This document shows positions 1 to 7,727 of a stretch of DNA of 64,000 nucleotides, piece after piece; the stretch's first letter is position 1; every line of letters starts with the position of its first letter. Made by a program: the position numbers and the translations under genes. This DNA comes from Thiospirochaeta perfilievii (lineage in GTDB: Bacteria; Spirochaetota; Spirochaetia; DSM-2461). Location of the stretch: contig NZ_CP035807.1 in assembly GCF_008329945.1 (NCBI RefSeq), positions 2,232,001-2,296,000 of the forward strand, in the 5' to 3' direction. The notes beneath the pieces were generated by a model. The model was not told the origin of the DNA. It saw nothing but the letters and a program-made list of their open reading frames with translations, and ran no database searches.

Positions 1-1
1 T

Positions 2-706
2 GATGATGTAGGTGTTGGAGTCTTATTTGGTTTAGCAGATTATAAATTTGAGATTTTAGCCCTGTTAGAACACGCTAGTTCCCTAGAAAAGGAATTTGGT
101 TGTGGCCCCCACACAGTAAGTGTTCCAAGAATAGAGAAGGCAAGTGGTGCACCATTAACCGAGAATATTCCATTTCCAGTAAGTGATGATGATTTTAGAA
201 AAATTGTTGCTATTATTAGAATGGCAATGCCATATACAGGGATAATTCTATCTACTAGGGAATCTACAGAGCTACGGGAAGAGTTAATGCATTACGGTGT
301 ATCCCAACTATCTGCAGGTTCAAAAACTAGCCCAGGAGGTTATTCCGACTCTGAGGATAATAGCCAGTTTAGTCTAGGGGATCATAGAAGTTTGGAAGAG
401 GTTATTTCTAATATGAGTGATGCTGGATATATACCTTCTTTTTGTACAGGGTGTTACAGAAAGGGACGAGTTGGAAATGATTTTATGGATCTTGCAAAAC
501 CGGGATTAATTAAAAAGTTCTGCGTTCCTAATGGACTTACATCCTATGCTGAATATCTACATGACTTCTCATCTAATGAGGTTAAGGAAAAGGGATTAAA
601 ACTAATTGATAAGTTAGCCGAAGAGATTCCCTTTCCTGAAATAAAAGAGATGACTAAAAAAAGTCTACAGGAGATAAATGTAGGCAAAAGGGATGTCTAT
701 TTATGA
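2..706 (+). CDS. hydG: [FeFe]-hydrogenase maturase HydG (C-terminal part, 5' end outside window)
   Basis: The reading frame is open from base 2, so the gene begins upstream of the window; 234 codons are visible. HydG is a radical-SAM tyrosine lyase that makes the CO and CN ligands of the H-cluster on an Fe-Cys synthon. What is visible is the end of the TIM-barrel and the C-terminal auxiliary cluster domain, with the diagnostic CX2CX22C motif (CTGCYRKGR, then KKFC). The radical-SAM CX3CX2C motif must lie upstream. The stop codon overlaps the start of hydE by 4 bases, so the genes are translationally coupled. A start at base 221 would be internal: homology continues upstream of it. Confidence 0.95.
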   Translation, partial: DDVGVGVLFGLADYKFEILALLEHASSLEKEFGCGPHTVSVPRIEKASGAPLTENIPFPVSDDDFRKIVAIIRMAMPYTGIILSTRESTELREELMHYGVSQLSAGSKTSPGGYSDSEDNSQFSLGDHRSLEEVISNMSDAGYIPSFCTGCYRKGRVGNDFMDLAKPGLIKKFCVPNGLTSYAEYLHDFSSNEVKEKGLKLIDKLAEEIPFPEIKEMTKKSLQEINVGKRDVYL

Positions 707-1719
707 TAGATAGAACAGTGGAAGAGATAATCGCCCTATATAAAAATGAGGATCCTACAGAGCTATATAAAGCTGCATGGGATGTTACTACAGAGTTTCA
801 TGGGGATAGTGTCTATTTAAGAGGACTTGTAGAGTTTACAAATAAGTGTGTAATAAACTGTGAATATTGTGGTATTAGAAGGGATAACACCAATGTTTCA
901 AGGTATAGCCTAGATAGTAAAACCATTGTGGATACCTGTTTGGAAGGCTTTAATAAAGGGCTTAGAACCTTTGTGTTACAAGGAGGAGAGGATAAGGATA
1001 TCTCTGTTTCCTCTCTATGTGATACTGTAAAAAAAATAAAAGAGTCCACAGATCATAAGGCAGCTATAACCCTAAGTTTTGGCTCTAGGAGTCTAGAAGA
1101 GTATAAGATGATGAAATCCGCTGGGGCTGATAGATATCTTTTAAGGTTTGAAACTAGCGACCCAGAGTTACACTTTAAATTAAGGGGTATTTCCCTAGAA
1201 AAGAGGCTTAAAAACATTGAGGATATTAGGTCTGCAGGACTTCAGGTTGGCTCCGGTTATATGACAGGGCTTCCAGGGGAAACAGAGGAGACAAGAATTA
1301 ATAATGCTCTACTGTGTAAAGAGTTGGACCTGGATATGGTAGGTATTGGACCTTTTATCCCAAGTGATGAGACTCCATTAGCTGGATCAGCCCAGGAGCC
1401 AATTGACTACGCATTAAGGGGTACTGCTCTATTAAGGCTTCTTCTTCCTAAGGCACATATACCTGCTACTACTGCAGCAGGTTCTCTAAAACCTACAGGT
1501 AGGGAGGATATGATAAGGGCTGGGGCAAATGTATTAATGCCCAACCTTACTCCTGTTAGCGTAAAAAAGGACTACCTACTATATCCTGGTAAAATCTGTT
1601 TAGATGAAACAGGTTCCCAATGTATCGGTTGTATGGGAATGAGGGTAAAAAGTGTTGGAAGGAAGATCGATTTCTCAAGGGCTGATGCCCTAAGATTAAT
1701 GGGCATAAGTTATGCCTGA
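703..1719 (+). CDS. hydE: [FeFe]-hydrogenase maturase HydE, radical SAM
   Basis: HydE is the radical-SAM maturase that acts on the HydG-made Fe(CO)2CN cysteine synthon to build the dithiolate-bridged diiron precursor. The 338-residue protein has the radical-SAM motif CX3CX2C at C49, C53 and C56 (KCVINCEYC). It also has the optional second-cluster motif CX7CX2C near the C-terminus (CLDETGSQCIGC), which only part of the family keeps. Length matches known HydE (about 340-350). The ATG overlaps the hydG stop, and the end overlaps the next gene's ATG by 8 bases, so the set is one operon. Confidence 0.95.
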   Translation: MIDRTVEEIIALYKNEDPTELYKAAWDVTTEFHGDSVYLRGLVEFTNKCVINCEYCGIRRDNTNVSRYSLDSKTIVDTCLEGFNKGLRTFVLQGGEDKDISVSSLCDTVKKIKESTDHKAAITLSFGSRSLEEYKMMKSAGADRYLLRFETSDPELHFKLRGISLEKRLKNIEDIRSAGLQVGSGYMTGLPGETEETRINNALLCKELDLDMVGIGPFIPSDETPLAGSAQEPIDYALRGTALLRLLLPKAHIPATTAAGSLKPTGREDMIRAGANVLMPNLTPVSVKKDYLLYPGKICLDETGSQCIGCMGMRVKSVGRKIDFSRADALRLMGISYA

Positions 1720-3036
1720 TTTTATAGGGGAACAGACGGCTAATGCTATACATAACTGGGGGGAGGGGGTAACCCCACCCTGCTTAGTTAAAGCCTACGC
1801 CCAGGTAAAAAAAAGTGCACTATTAGCTGTAAACGATGTAGACCCATCTCTGGGAATAGAAATTTTTAAGAAGGTAATTGAAGTTTTAGATAGAGTGATA
1901 GGTGGGGAGTTTAACCATCTATTTAAACTTCCATTAAAACAGGGGGGGCAGGAACTAGTTTAAATATGAATATGAATGAAGTTATAACTTTTTTAGTTAA
2001 TAAAGAGTTAGGTGGAGATTATGTTGAGTATTTAGAGGATATAAATAAGTTTCAGTCAACAAATGATACTTTTAATACAGCTGTAACCGTAGTATTTCTA
2101 CGCCACCTTGAGAGTATAGAGAAGATGGTTATTGAACTCCAGGAGATTTTAGTTGAAAAAGAGACTTTTTATTCAAGCCTACTAATAACAGGTCGAACAG
2201 AGATGGTTAGTGCCCTTCCAATAACCCTTGGCCAGGTATTTTCGTCCTATGCCGGGGCTATAGAGAGGGACAGATGGAGATTTAATAAGATAAAAGAGAG
2301 GGTTAGACCTTCAGTTTTAGGTGGAACAGCTATGGGCACCTGTTTTGGAGCCCCATCTAAATATCTTTTTTCTGCAGAGAAACATCTTAGGGCTATAACC
2401 GGACTATCCCTACCTCGGAGTCAAAACCTCGTTTCTGATATCTCCATGTGTGATAAGTTTGTAGAAGCTGGAGCCGTGTATGATGTTCTTTCTAATACCC
2501 TTTTTAAAATGGCCTCCGACTTTACATATTATGTCTCTAGAGGGGAGTTTATTCACCCTAATTTACAGTATGGGTCAACAATTATGCCTATAAAAACAAA
2601 TCCTGTTTTATTAGAGTTTGTAAAGGGCTTAGCTATCGATATAAGCCTAGAATCTAGAAAAATCGGTGAGTATTCCAGGAATGGTCAGCTTCAATTAAAC
2701 CCATTTTTACCCTTTATTTTAGACGCTGAGATATCTATTTTTAAATCTTTAATAAAAGCAATGGATAGCCTAATGTTATTTATAGCAAACCTTAAGGTTG
2801 ATAAAGAAGTAATAAACAATAACTTAATAAACTCCAATGCTATGGTAAATAGTTTAAGACCCTATTGTGACTATACTACCCTTAAAAACATTGGGGAGAT
2901 TTTAAAGGATGTAAAAGTTAAAGATATTGAAGAGTTAAAAGTTGTAATAGTAAATAACTGCGACTTAACCATGGAGTTTTTAGACGAGTATCTAAAACCT
3001 GGAGGTTTTACATCATTCCTAAAGGAGAATATATGA
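1712..3036 (+). CDS. aspA: Aspartate ammonia-lyase homologue of the hyd operon, reading frame broken by one missing G
   Basis: Two consecutive frames together make one aspartase/fumarase-superfamily protein of about 441 residues. Bases 1712-1963 give the N-terminal part (ANAIHNW, VKKSALLAVN) and the frame holding 1948-3036 gives the rest, with the superfamily signature GSTIMPIKTNPV near the C-terminal half. The break is in a run of seven G (1942-1948). With eight, the peptide would read QGGAGTSLNMNMNEV, as in ordinary aspartases (E. coli: QGGAGTSVNMNTNEV). The N-terminus is about 15 residues shorter than E. coli AspA. Aspartase would release ammonia from aspartate; placement between hydE and hydF suggests it supplies nitrogen for the H-cluster bridge (inference). 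Possible readings are sequencing error, pseudogene, phase variation, or slippage on G_GGG_GGG. Confidence 0.85.
1942..1948 (+). other. Seven-G tract at the aspA frame break
   Basis: Frame-0 codons are CAG GGG GGG CAG and lead to TAA at 1961-1963. A -1 shift on G_GGG_GGG makes base 1948 the first base of GCA and restores the conserved aspartase sequence. The tract also fits the X_XXY_YYZ form of ribosomal slippery sites. No strong hairpin is visible immediately downstream, so a plain one-base undercall or deletion is at least as likely. Confidence 0.8.
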
Positions 3037-4217
3037 GTACAGCCCTTGCAGAATCTAAAAGAGTAGTTATTACAGGATTAAGAAACGCGGGTAAGAGTTC
3101 TATAATGAATAACCTTTTTGAGAGAGGAGTTTCTATTGTTTCAGATACCCCAGGGACAACCACAGATCCTGTTACTAGAAAAATTGAACTTGGTAATTTA
3201 GGACCCTGTGCTGTAATTGATACCGCAGGATTAGATGAGTTTGGTGAACTTGGTCTTAAAAGGAAAGAGAAGAGTCTCCAGCGGGTTAAAACCTGTGATA
3301 TAGCCCTATTTGTAACAAGAGCTGATATCCCATCTACTAAGGAAGAAAAGAGTATATTAAACCAGTTAGTTGCTTTAAAAAAGCCATTCTTGTTTTTATT
3401 AACCTGTGTGGATCTAGATAAGAATGAGGATAAATTAAACTGGGCTTCCGACTACAACCCTATTGAGATTAATAATATAACAAGTTTTGGCCTTAAAAAG
3501 GTTAGAGATAGGCTAAGTAGTTTAAAAGTGGCTTTAAACCACGAAATTACCCCTGTAGAGGGACTAGTAAACGAGGGAGACTTTGTAATTCTTGTTACAC
3601 CTATAGACTTAGCAGCACCAAAGGGTAGGTTAATTATGCCCCAAGTAGAAACTATAAGGGATCTCCTGGATAGGGATTGTGCCACCCTAGTTGTAAAAGA
3701 GAGGGAGTTAAAACAGTTTTACGACAATCTAGGGATAAAACCAAAGCTCGTAATTACTGATAGTCAAGCTTTTGCTCAAGTTGCTGCAGATCTTCCAGAA
3801 GATCAACCTTTAACATCCTTCTCCATCCTTTTTGCAAGGAAAAAAGGGGATTTAGACCTATTTATCGAGGGGGTAAATGTTATAAAAGATACCCCTAAAA
3901 ACGCAAAGATTTTAGTTATGGAGTCATGTGCTCATCATAGACAGGCCGATGATATTGGGACAGTAAAAATTCCTAGACTATTTAAGCAGTTAGTTAGAGA
4001 GGATGTTGTATTTGATTTTACCAGAAAAATGCCTACGGATCAGGAGTTAAAGGAGTACTATTTAGTAATCCACTGTGGTGGATGTATGATTACATCAAAT
4101 GTTATGTTGGACAGAATGAGCATTTTTAAGAGAAATAACACTTATATAACAAACTATGGGTTATTTTTAGGATGGGTTAATGGTGTTTTCCCAAGGGCTA
4201 TAGAGCCTTTACAGTAG
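3033..4217 (+). CDS. hydF: [FeFe]-hydrogenase maturase HydF, GTPase scaffold
   Basis: HydF is the GTPase and [4Fe-4S] scaffold that carries the diiron precursor to apo-hydrogenase. The N-terminal GTPase domain shows a P-loop (GLRNAGKSS, about residues 15-23), the switch segment DTPGTTTDP and DTAGLDE. The C-terminal half has the family's metal-binding pattern: CAHH (CXH) followed by HCGGC (HCXXC). Its 394 residues match HydF. The ATG overlaps the preceding aspA stop (ATGA at 3033-3036), which couples hydF translation to the downstream aspA frame. This makes the aspA frameshift relevant to HydF expression. Confidence 0.94.
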   Translation: MSTALAESKRVVITGLRNAGKSSIMNNLFERGVSIVSDTPGTTTDPVTRKIELGNLGPCAVIDTAGLDEFGELGLKRKEKSLQRVKTCDIALFVTRADIPSTKEEKSILNQLVALKKPFLFLLTCVDLDKNEDKLNWASDYNPIEINNITSFGLKKVRDRLSSLKVALNHEITPVEGLVNEGDFVILVTPIDLAAPKGRLIMPQVETIRDLLDRDCATLVVKERELKQFYDNLGIKPKLVITDSQAFAQVAADLPEDQPLTSFSILFARKKGDLDLFIEGVNVIKDTPKNAKILVMESCAHHRQADDIGTVKIPRLFKQLVREDVVFDFTRKMPTDQELKEYYLVIHCGGCMITSNVMLDRMSIFKRNNTYITNYGLFLGWVNGVFPRAIEPLQ

Positions 4218-4253
4218 AATCCTACCCTATAACGGGTAATTATTTATATATAG

Positions 4254-4282
4254 TTGTTATATACTTTTATTGAATCTATTAT
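4254..4282 (+). promoter_or_regulatory. Promoter of the LacI-family gene, probably near-leaderless
   Basis: TTGTTA (4254-4259), 17 bases, then TATTAT (4277-4282). The start codon ATG at 4291 follows by 8 bases and no ribosome binding site lies before it, so transcription would begin within a few bases of the ATG. Confidence 0.45.
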
Positions 4283-4290
4283 TTATGTTA

Positions 4291-5313
4291 ATGAGCGCAA
4301 CAATAAAAGATATAGCTAAACTTGCAGGAGTAAGTATTTCCACAGTCTCTAGGGCATTAAATAATAATCCACGGGTAAAAAAGGGGACAATGGATAAAAT
4401 ACAGGATATAGCAAAATCCCTTAACTTTGAATTTAATGCAGGGGCTAGAAGTCTAAGTAGTAAGATTACTGGAAATATAGCCCTGGTTTACGATGCCCAT
4501 ATAAATGGTTTTGAAGTCTCCCTATATATAAATCAACTCTTTCTTGAGGTTAGGTATATCTTGGAGCAGATGGATATGGATACGATACTGCTAACAGGAT
4601 ACGATGTTAATACTGGGGCAAGTAATATAAAACGAATTGTTCATAAAAAAAAGGTCGATGGTTTTTTAATAGTCCATGACTCAATTACAAATGATGATTA
4701 TAAAACTATTCAAGCCGCAGGCCTTCCAATTGTTCAACTACATATGGTTCCAAGAAATGACATTAGTGTCCGTTTTGACTCCTTCTATTCTGATAACTTT
4801 ATGGGGGGCCAGATGGCCACAAACCACCTAATTAGCCTAGGCTGTAGAAGTATTTTAACTGTTTTGCCCTTTGCAGAGGAGTCTAAAGAGTACTCTCAAA
4901 GGGTTTTAGGGTATAAAAAAGCTCTTGAGGATAGTGATCTACCCTTTAATAAGGAGCTTGTTGTCTCTGTAGAGTGTGCCTACTTAAGTGGTTATAATCT
5001 ATTTAATTCAATACCTAAAATAATTAAACAGGTTGATGGGATATTTTTCCAAGCTGACATTCAAGCCTTTGGGTTTTTAACAGCTGCGAGGGAGAGGGGG
5101 ATTGATATTCCTGGGGATATAAAGGTTATTGGATACGATGATGTCCCTATGTGTCAAACTGTAATACCTAGCCTATCCTCTATTCATCAGCCTAGAAAAG
5201 AGCTTGCAGAGCTAGCTTGTAAAAGGATTATCCAACGAATCAACTCTCCTATAAACCTTAAGCCTGAGTGTCGATATCTTTTACCCTCAATTGTTCTAAG
5301 AACTTCATCGTAA
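4291..5313 (+). CDS. LacI-family transcriptional regulator
   Basis: A one-component sugar-responsive DNA-binding regulator of about 340 residues. The N-terminal LacI helix-turn-helix and hinge are clear (IKDIAKLAGVSISTVSRALNN), followed by a periplasmic-binding-protein-like effector domain ending in the usual VIGYDDVP and SSIHQPR motifs. Frame-compatible starts exist at TTG 4270, ATG 4285 and ATG 4291. The last is preferred because it gives the usual short lead into the HTH and sits next to a promoter; none has a ribosome binding site. Two LacI-type operators lie just after the stop, upstream of the glmS unit. The effector cannot be told from sequence. Confidence 0.9.
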   Translation: MSATIKDIAKLAGVSISTVSRALNNNPRVKKGTMDKIQDIAKSLNFEFNAGARSLSSKITGNIALVYDAHINGFEVSLYINQLFLEVRYILEQMDMDTILLTGYDVNTGASNIKRIVHKKKVDGFLIVHDSITNDDYKTIQAAGLPIVQLHMVPRNDISVRFDSFYSDNFMGGQMATNHLISLGCRSILTVLPFAEESKEYSQRVLGYKKALEDSDLPFNKELVVSVECAYLSGYNLFNSIPKIIKQVDGIFFQADIQAFGFLTAARERGIDIPGDIKVIGYDDVPMCQTVIPSLSSIHQPRKELAELACKRIIQRINSPINLKPECRYLLPSIVLRTSS

Positions 5314-5329
5314 TACAAACGTTTGTATT
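5312..5329. promoter_or_regulatory. LacI-type operator, perfect 18-bp palindrome
   Basis: AATACAAACGTTTGTATT is a perfect inverted repeat with the central CG typical of LacI-family sites. It overlaps the last codons of the LacI gene and is followed by a T-run, so it may double as that gene's terminator (7-bp stem, ACGT loop). Confidence 0.6.
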
Positions 5330-5345
5330 TTTTTTAAATTATTGA

Positions 5346-5359
5346 TGCAAACGCTTGCA
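5346..5359. promoter_or_regulatory. Second LacI-type operator half-site pair
   Basis: TGCAAACGCTTGCA has one mismatch between its arms and a central CG. Its centre is about 32 bases (three helical turns) from the first operator, so two dimers would bind on the same face of the DNA. Confidence 0.55.
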
Positions 5360-5434
5360 GGATTTAAAAAGCCGTGCTAATATTTCTCTAGATTGATAAA
5401 TTTTAAGTTTCCAAATTAAAAAAGACTTGATTTC

Positions 5435-5452
5435 TTGCCCGAATTCGGGCAA
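5435..5452. promoter_or_regulatory. GC-rich perfect palindrome upstream of the glmS unit
   Basis: TTGCCCGAATTCGGGCAA is a perfect 18-bp palindrome in an otherwise very AT-rich leader. It can form a 7-bp stem with an AATT loop but no T-run follows, so it reads better as an operator than a terminator. A possible -10 (TATAGT) follows closely. The binding protein is unknown. Confidence 0.5.
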
Positions 5453-5542
5453 ATTATAGTCAAATTTGGTTGATTTTAAACTTTTTTCTTAATTTTAGTA
5501 GAAAAAAGAGAATATTGTGTTCATATTATTAGGAGAAAACGA

Positions 5543-5815
5543 TTGAGCGATATCAGACTTGATGAAGAATTTGAAAAGTATCTTTTGTCGTCATACTCTT
5601 TAGGAGAAAATGACCTATACAGACTATTAGACGACTTAACTGGAGCCTTTGACTCATCTGTAGAGGACTACATACAAAAACGGCATACGTCCCTACAGAA
5701 AGAGGGCAAAAAAAATGTTGTAATTTATGATATACTTCAAAAGGAGATAAGAACCCATCGTTTTCTTGGTCCTGACCTTTCGGTTAGGCAGATTCGTAGA
5801 GCAATCTATGGCTAA
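5543..5815 (+). CDS. Small hypothetical protein preceding glmS
   Basis: A 90-residue soluble protein starting at TTG 5543, chosen because AGGAGA (5531-5536) sits at good distance and no ATG is suitable. I do not recognise the family. The C-terminal half has the look of a conserved core (KNVVIYDILQKE, then DLSVRQIRRAIYG), mostly predicted helical, with no signal peptide or membrane segment. It ends 15 bases before glmS and so is very probably co-transcribed with it. A role linked to glucosamine-6-phosphate supply is only a guess from position. Confidence 0.75.
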   Translation: MSDIRLDEEFEKYLLSSYSLGENDLYRLLDDLTGAFDSSVEDYIQKRHTSLQKEGKKNVVIYDILQKEIRTHRFLGPDLSVRQIRRAIYG

Positions 5816-5830
5816 AAATAGGAGAACAAA

Positions 5831-7654
5831 ATGTGTGGAATTGTCGGTTATATCGGACCAAGGCAGGCTGTCTCTGTATTAATGCAGGGTTTAAAACAGC
5901 TAGAATATAGGGGTTATGATTCGTCGGGTATTAGCGTATTAAATGCTAGTAGTATTAAGACATTTAAAAAAATAGGTAAGTTAGTGAACCTAGAGTCTAT
6001 AGTCCCTGAAAAAAATAGAGCCAAGGTTGGTATTGGTCATACCAGGTGGGCAACCCATGGTAAGGTAACCGATGAAAATGCCCACCCCCACGTATCAAAC
6101 TGTGGGAAAATATCCTTAGTACATAACGGTATAATCGATAACTATGTATCACTAAAAGATGAGCTAATAAAGAAGGGGTATACTTTTGATAGTGATACAG
6201 ACTCTGAGGTGTTAGTTCACTTAATTCACTATTATTTAAACGGTGATCCTGTCTCTGCGGTTCAAAAAGCCCTAGAGAGATTAGATGGCACCTATGGTGT
6301 AGGTGTTCTATTTGCAGATTACCCGGATTTATTAATTGGTGCAAGAAATGGTAGTCCTCTAATTGTTGGAGTAGGAGAGGGAGAGATGTTCCTAGGTTCC
6401 GATGCCTCAGCATTTATAGGTCTTTCAAAACAGGCTATCTACCTAGATGATGGTGAGATGGTAGTTCTTACGTCTAAAAACTATAAAACAATAAATAGGC
6501 ATAACAAGATTGTTGATAAAAAGGTTGAGCAGGTAGAAATCGATACTACCGAGAACCTTAAAGGTGACTATCCCCACTTCTTTTTAAAAGAGATCCATGA
6601 GCAACCGGACTCTATTCGTCGTGCTATTGGGGGTAGACTGCTTCCTGATTTTGGTACTGCAAAATTAGGTGGCCTAAATCTTGATAAAAGAGATTTTTTT
6701 GATATAAAAAGAATACATATAATTGCTATGGGATCAGCTCTATACGCTGGTCAGATTGGTGCAAGTGTTATAGAAACTTTAGCAAGAATCCCAACCCAGG
6801 TTTTTGATGCTTCAGAGCTAAGATACTCTAACCCAATTGTTGATAAAGAGACTCTTTTTATAGCTGTAAGTCAGTCAGGGGAGACTGCTGATACTATTTT
6901 AGCTGTAAAAGAGATACAGAATAAGGGTGGTCGAGTCCTAGGTGTAATTAATAGTGTTGGATCCACATTGGCAAGACTAACCCATGGTGGAATGTACATC
7001 CATGCAGGTCAGGAAGTCTCTGTTGCATCAACTAAGGCATTTACAAACCAGGTTATGTTGTTAAATATGTTTGCCCTTGTCCTAGGTAGAATGAGGGATG
7101 TCCCATTAAGCCGTGGAAAGGATCTGGTAAAAGAGATTATGGCTATGCCAGAGAAGGTTGAAGAGGCTTTAAAGTGTGGCGAAATTGTAAAAGAGATTGC
7201 ATATAAATATAAGGATGCAAATAGCATTCTGTTTTTAGCTAGGGGAACAAACTATCCAGTAGCCCTAGAGGGAGCACTTAAGGTAAAAGAGGTTAGTTAT
7301 CTCCACGCGGAAGGTTTCTCCGCTGGTGGTTTAAAACATGGTCCCCTTGCTCTAATCTGCCCTGAAACTCCATCGATATTTGTAATAACCGAAGGTGAAT
7401 ATTTTGAAAAGATGATAGGAAATATTATAGAGGTTAAGGCTAGAGATGGTAAGGCTATAATTGTTACTACCTCCTCGGATGAGAGATTAAAAGAGCTTGC
7501 TGATGACTATATTAAGGTCCCTGAGGTTGATGAGTTATTATCTCCATTAGTTACAATTATCCCAATGCAGTTTTTCTCCTACTACATCTCCCTGGCCCTA
7601 GGTCGGGATATTGACCAACCAAGAAACCTTGCTAAAAGTGTAACAGTAGAGTAG
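5831..7654 (+). CDS. glmS: Glutamine-fructose-6-phosphate aminotransferase (isomerizing)
   Basis: Makes glucosamine-6-phosphate from fructose-6-phosphate and glutamine, the first step toward UDP-GlcNAc for peptidoglycan. The protein is 607 residues (E. coli 609). It begins MCGIVGYIG, with Cys2 as the amidotransferase nucleophile, then GHTRWATHG and the two SIS domains (ALYAGQIG, SQSGETADT, STKAFTNQ), and ends in the usual LAKSVTVE. A ribosome binding site (TAGGAG) precedes the ATG. No glmS ribozyme leader is apparent; control may come from the operators and palindrome upstream. Confidence 0.97.
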   Translation: MCGIVGYIGPRQAVSVLMQGLKQLEYRGYDSSGISVLNASSIKTFKKIGKLVNLESIVPEKNRAKVGIGHTRWATHGKVTDENAHPHVSNCGKISLVHNGIIDNYVSLKDELIKKGYTFDSDTDSEVLVHLIHYYLNGDPVSAVQKALERLDGTYGVGVLFADYPDLLIGARNGSPLIVGVGEGEMFLGSDASAFIGLSKQAIYLDDGEMVVLTSKNYKTINRHNKIVDKKVEQVEIDTTENLKGDYPHFFLKEIHEQPDSIRRAIGGRLLPDFGTAKLGGLNLDKRDFFDIKRIHIIAMGSALYAGQIGASVIETLARIPTQVFDASELRYSNPIVDKETLFIAVSQSGETADTILAVKEIQNKGGRVLGVINSVGSTLARLTHGGMYIHAGQEVSVASTKAFTNQVMLLNMFALVLGRMRDVPLSRGKDLVKEIMAMPEKVEEALKCGEIVKEIAYKYKDANSILFLARGTNYPVALEGALKVKEVSYLHAEGFSAGGLKHGPLALICPETPSIFVITEGEYFEKMIGNIIEVKARDGKAIIVTTSSDERLKELADDYIKVPEVDELLSPLVTIIPMQFFSYYISLALGRDIDQPRNLAKSVTVE

Positions 7655-7671
7655 TTCTATATTATTTTAAT

Positions 7672-7698
7672 AGCCCGGTGTATAGTGCCGGGTTTTTT
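7672..7698 (+). terminator. Rho-independent terminator after glmS
   Basis: CCCGG (7674-7678) pairs with CCGGG (7688-7692) across a 9-base loop, with an extra A-T/G-T extension, followed by six T (7693-7698). Confidence 0.85.
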
Positions 7699-7727
7699 AT
7701 TTATAAAATGTAATCTAAAATGAGTTC

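Noticed and set aside
813-1049. Minus-strand open frame inside hydE
   Set aside because: It lies wholly within a conserved gene on the other strand, has no ribosome binding site and its composition mirrors the hydE codons. The same reasoning removes the other antisense frames in glmS, pst, aroA and the giant gene.
4223-4238. Short hairpin TACCC/GGGTA after hydF as a terminator
   Set aside because: It has only five base pairs and no T-run, too weak to call.
5314-5830. glmS ribozyme or other riboswitch before glmS
   Set aside because: The region before glmS holds a coding frame with a good ribosome binding site, and the leader before that is AT-rich with only short palindromes. No extended conserved RNA fold is visible.
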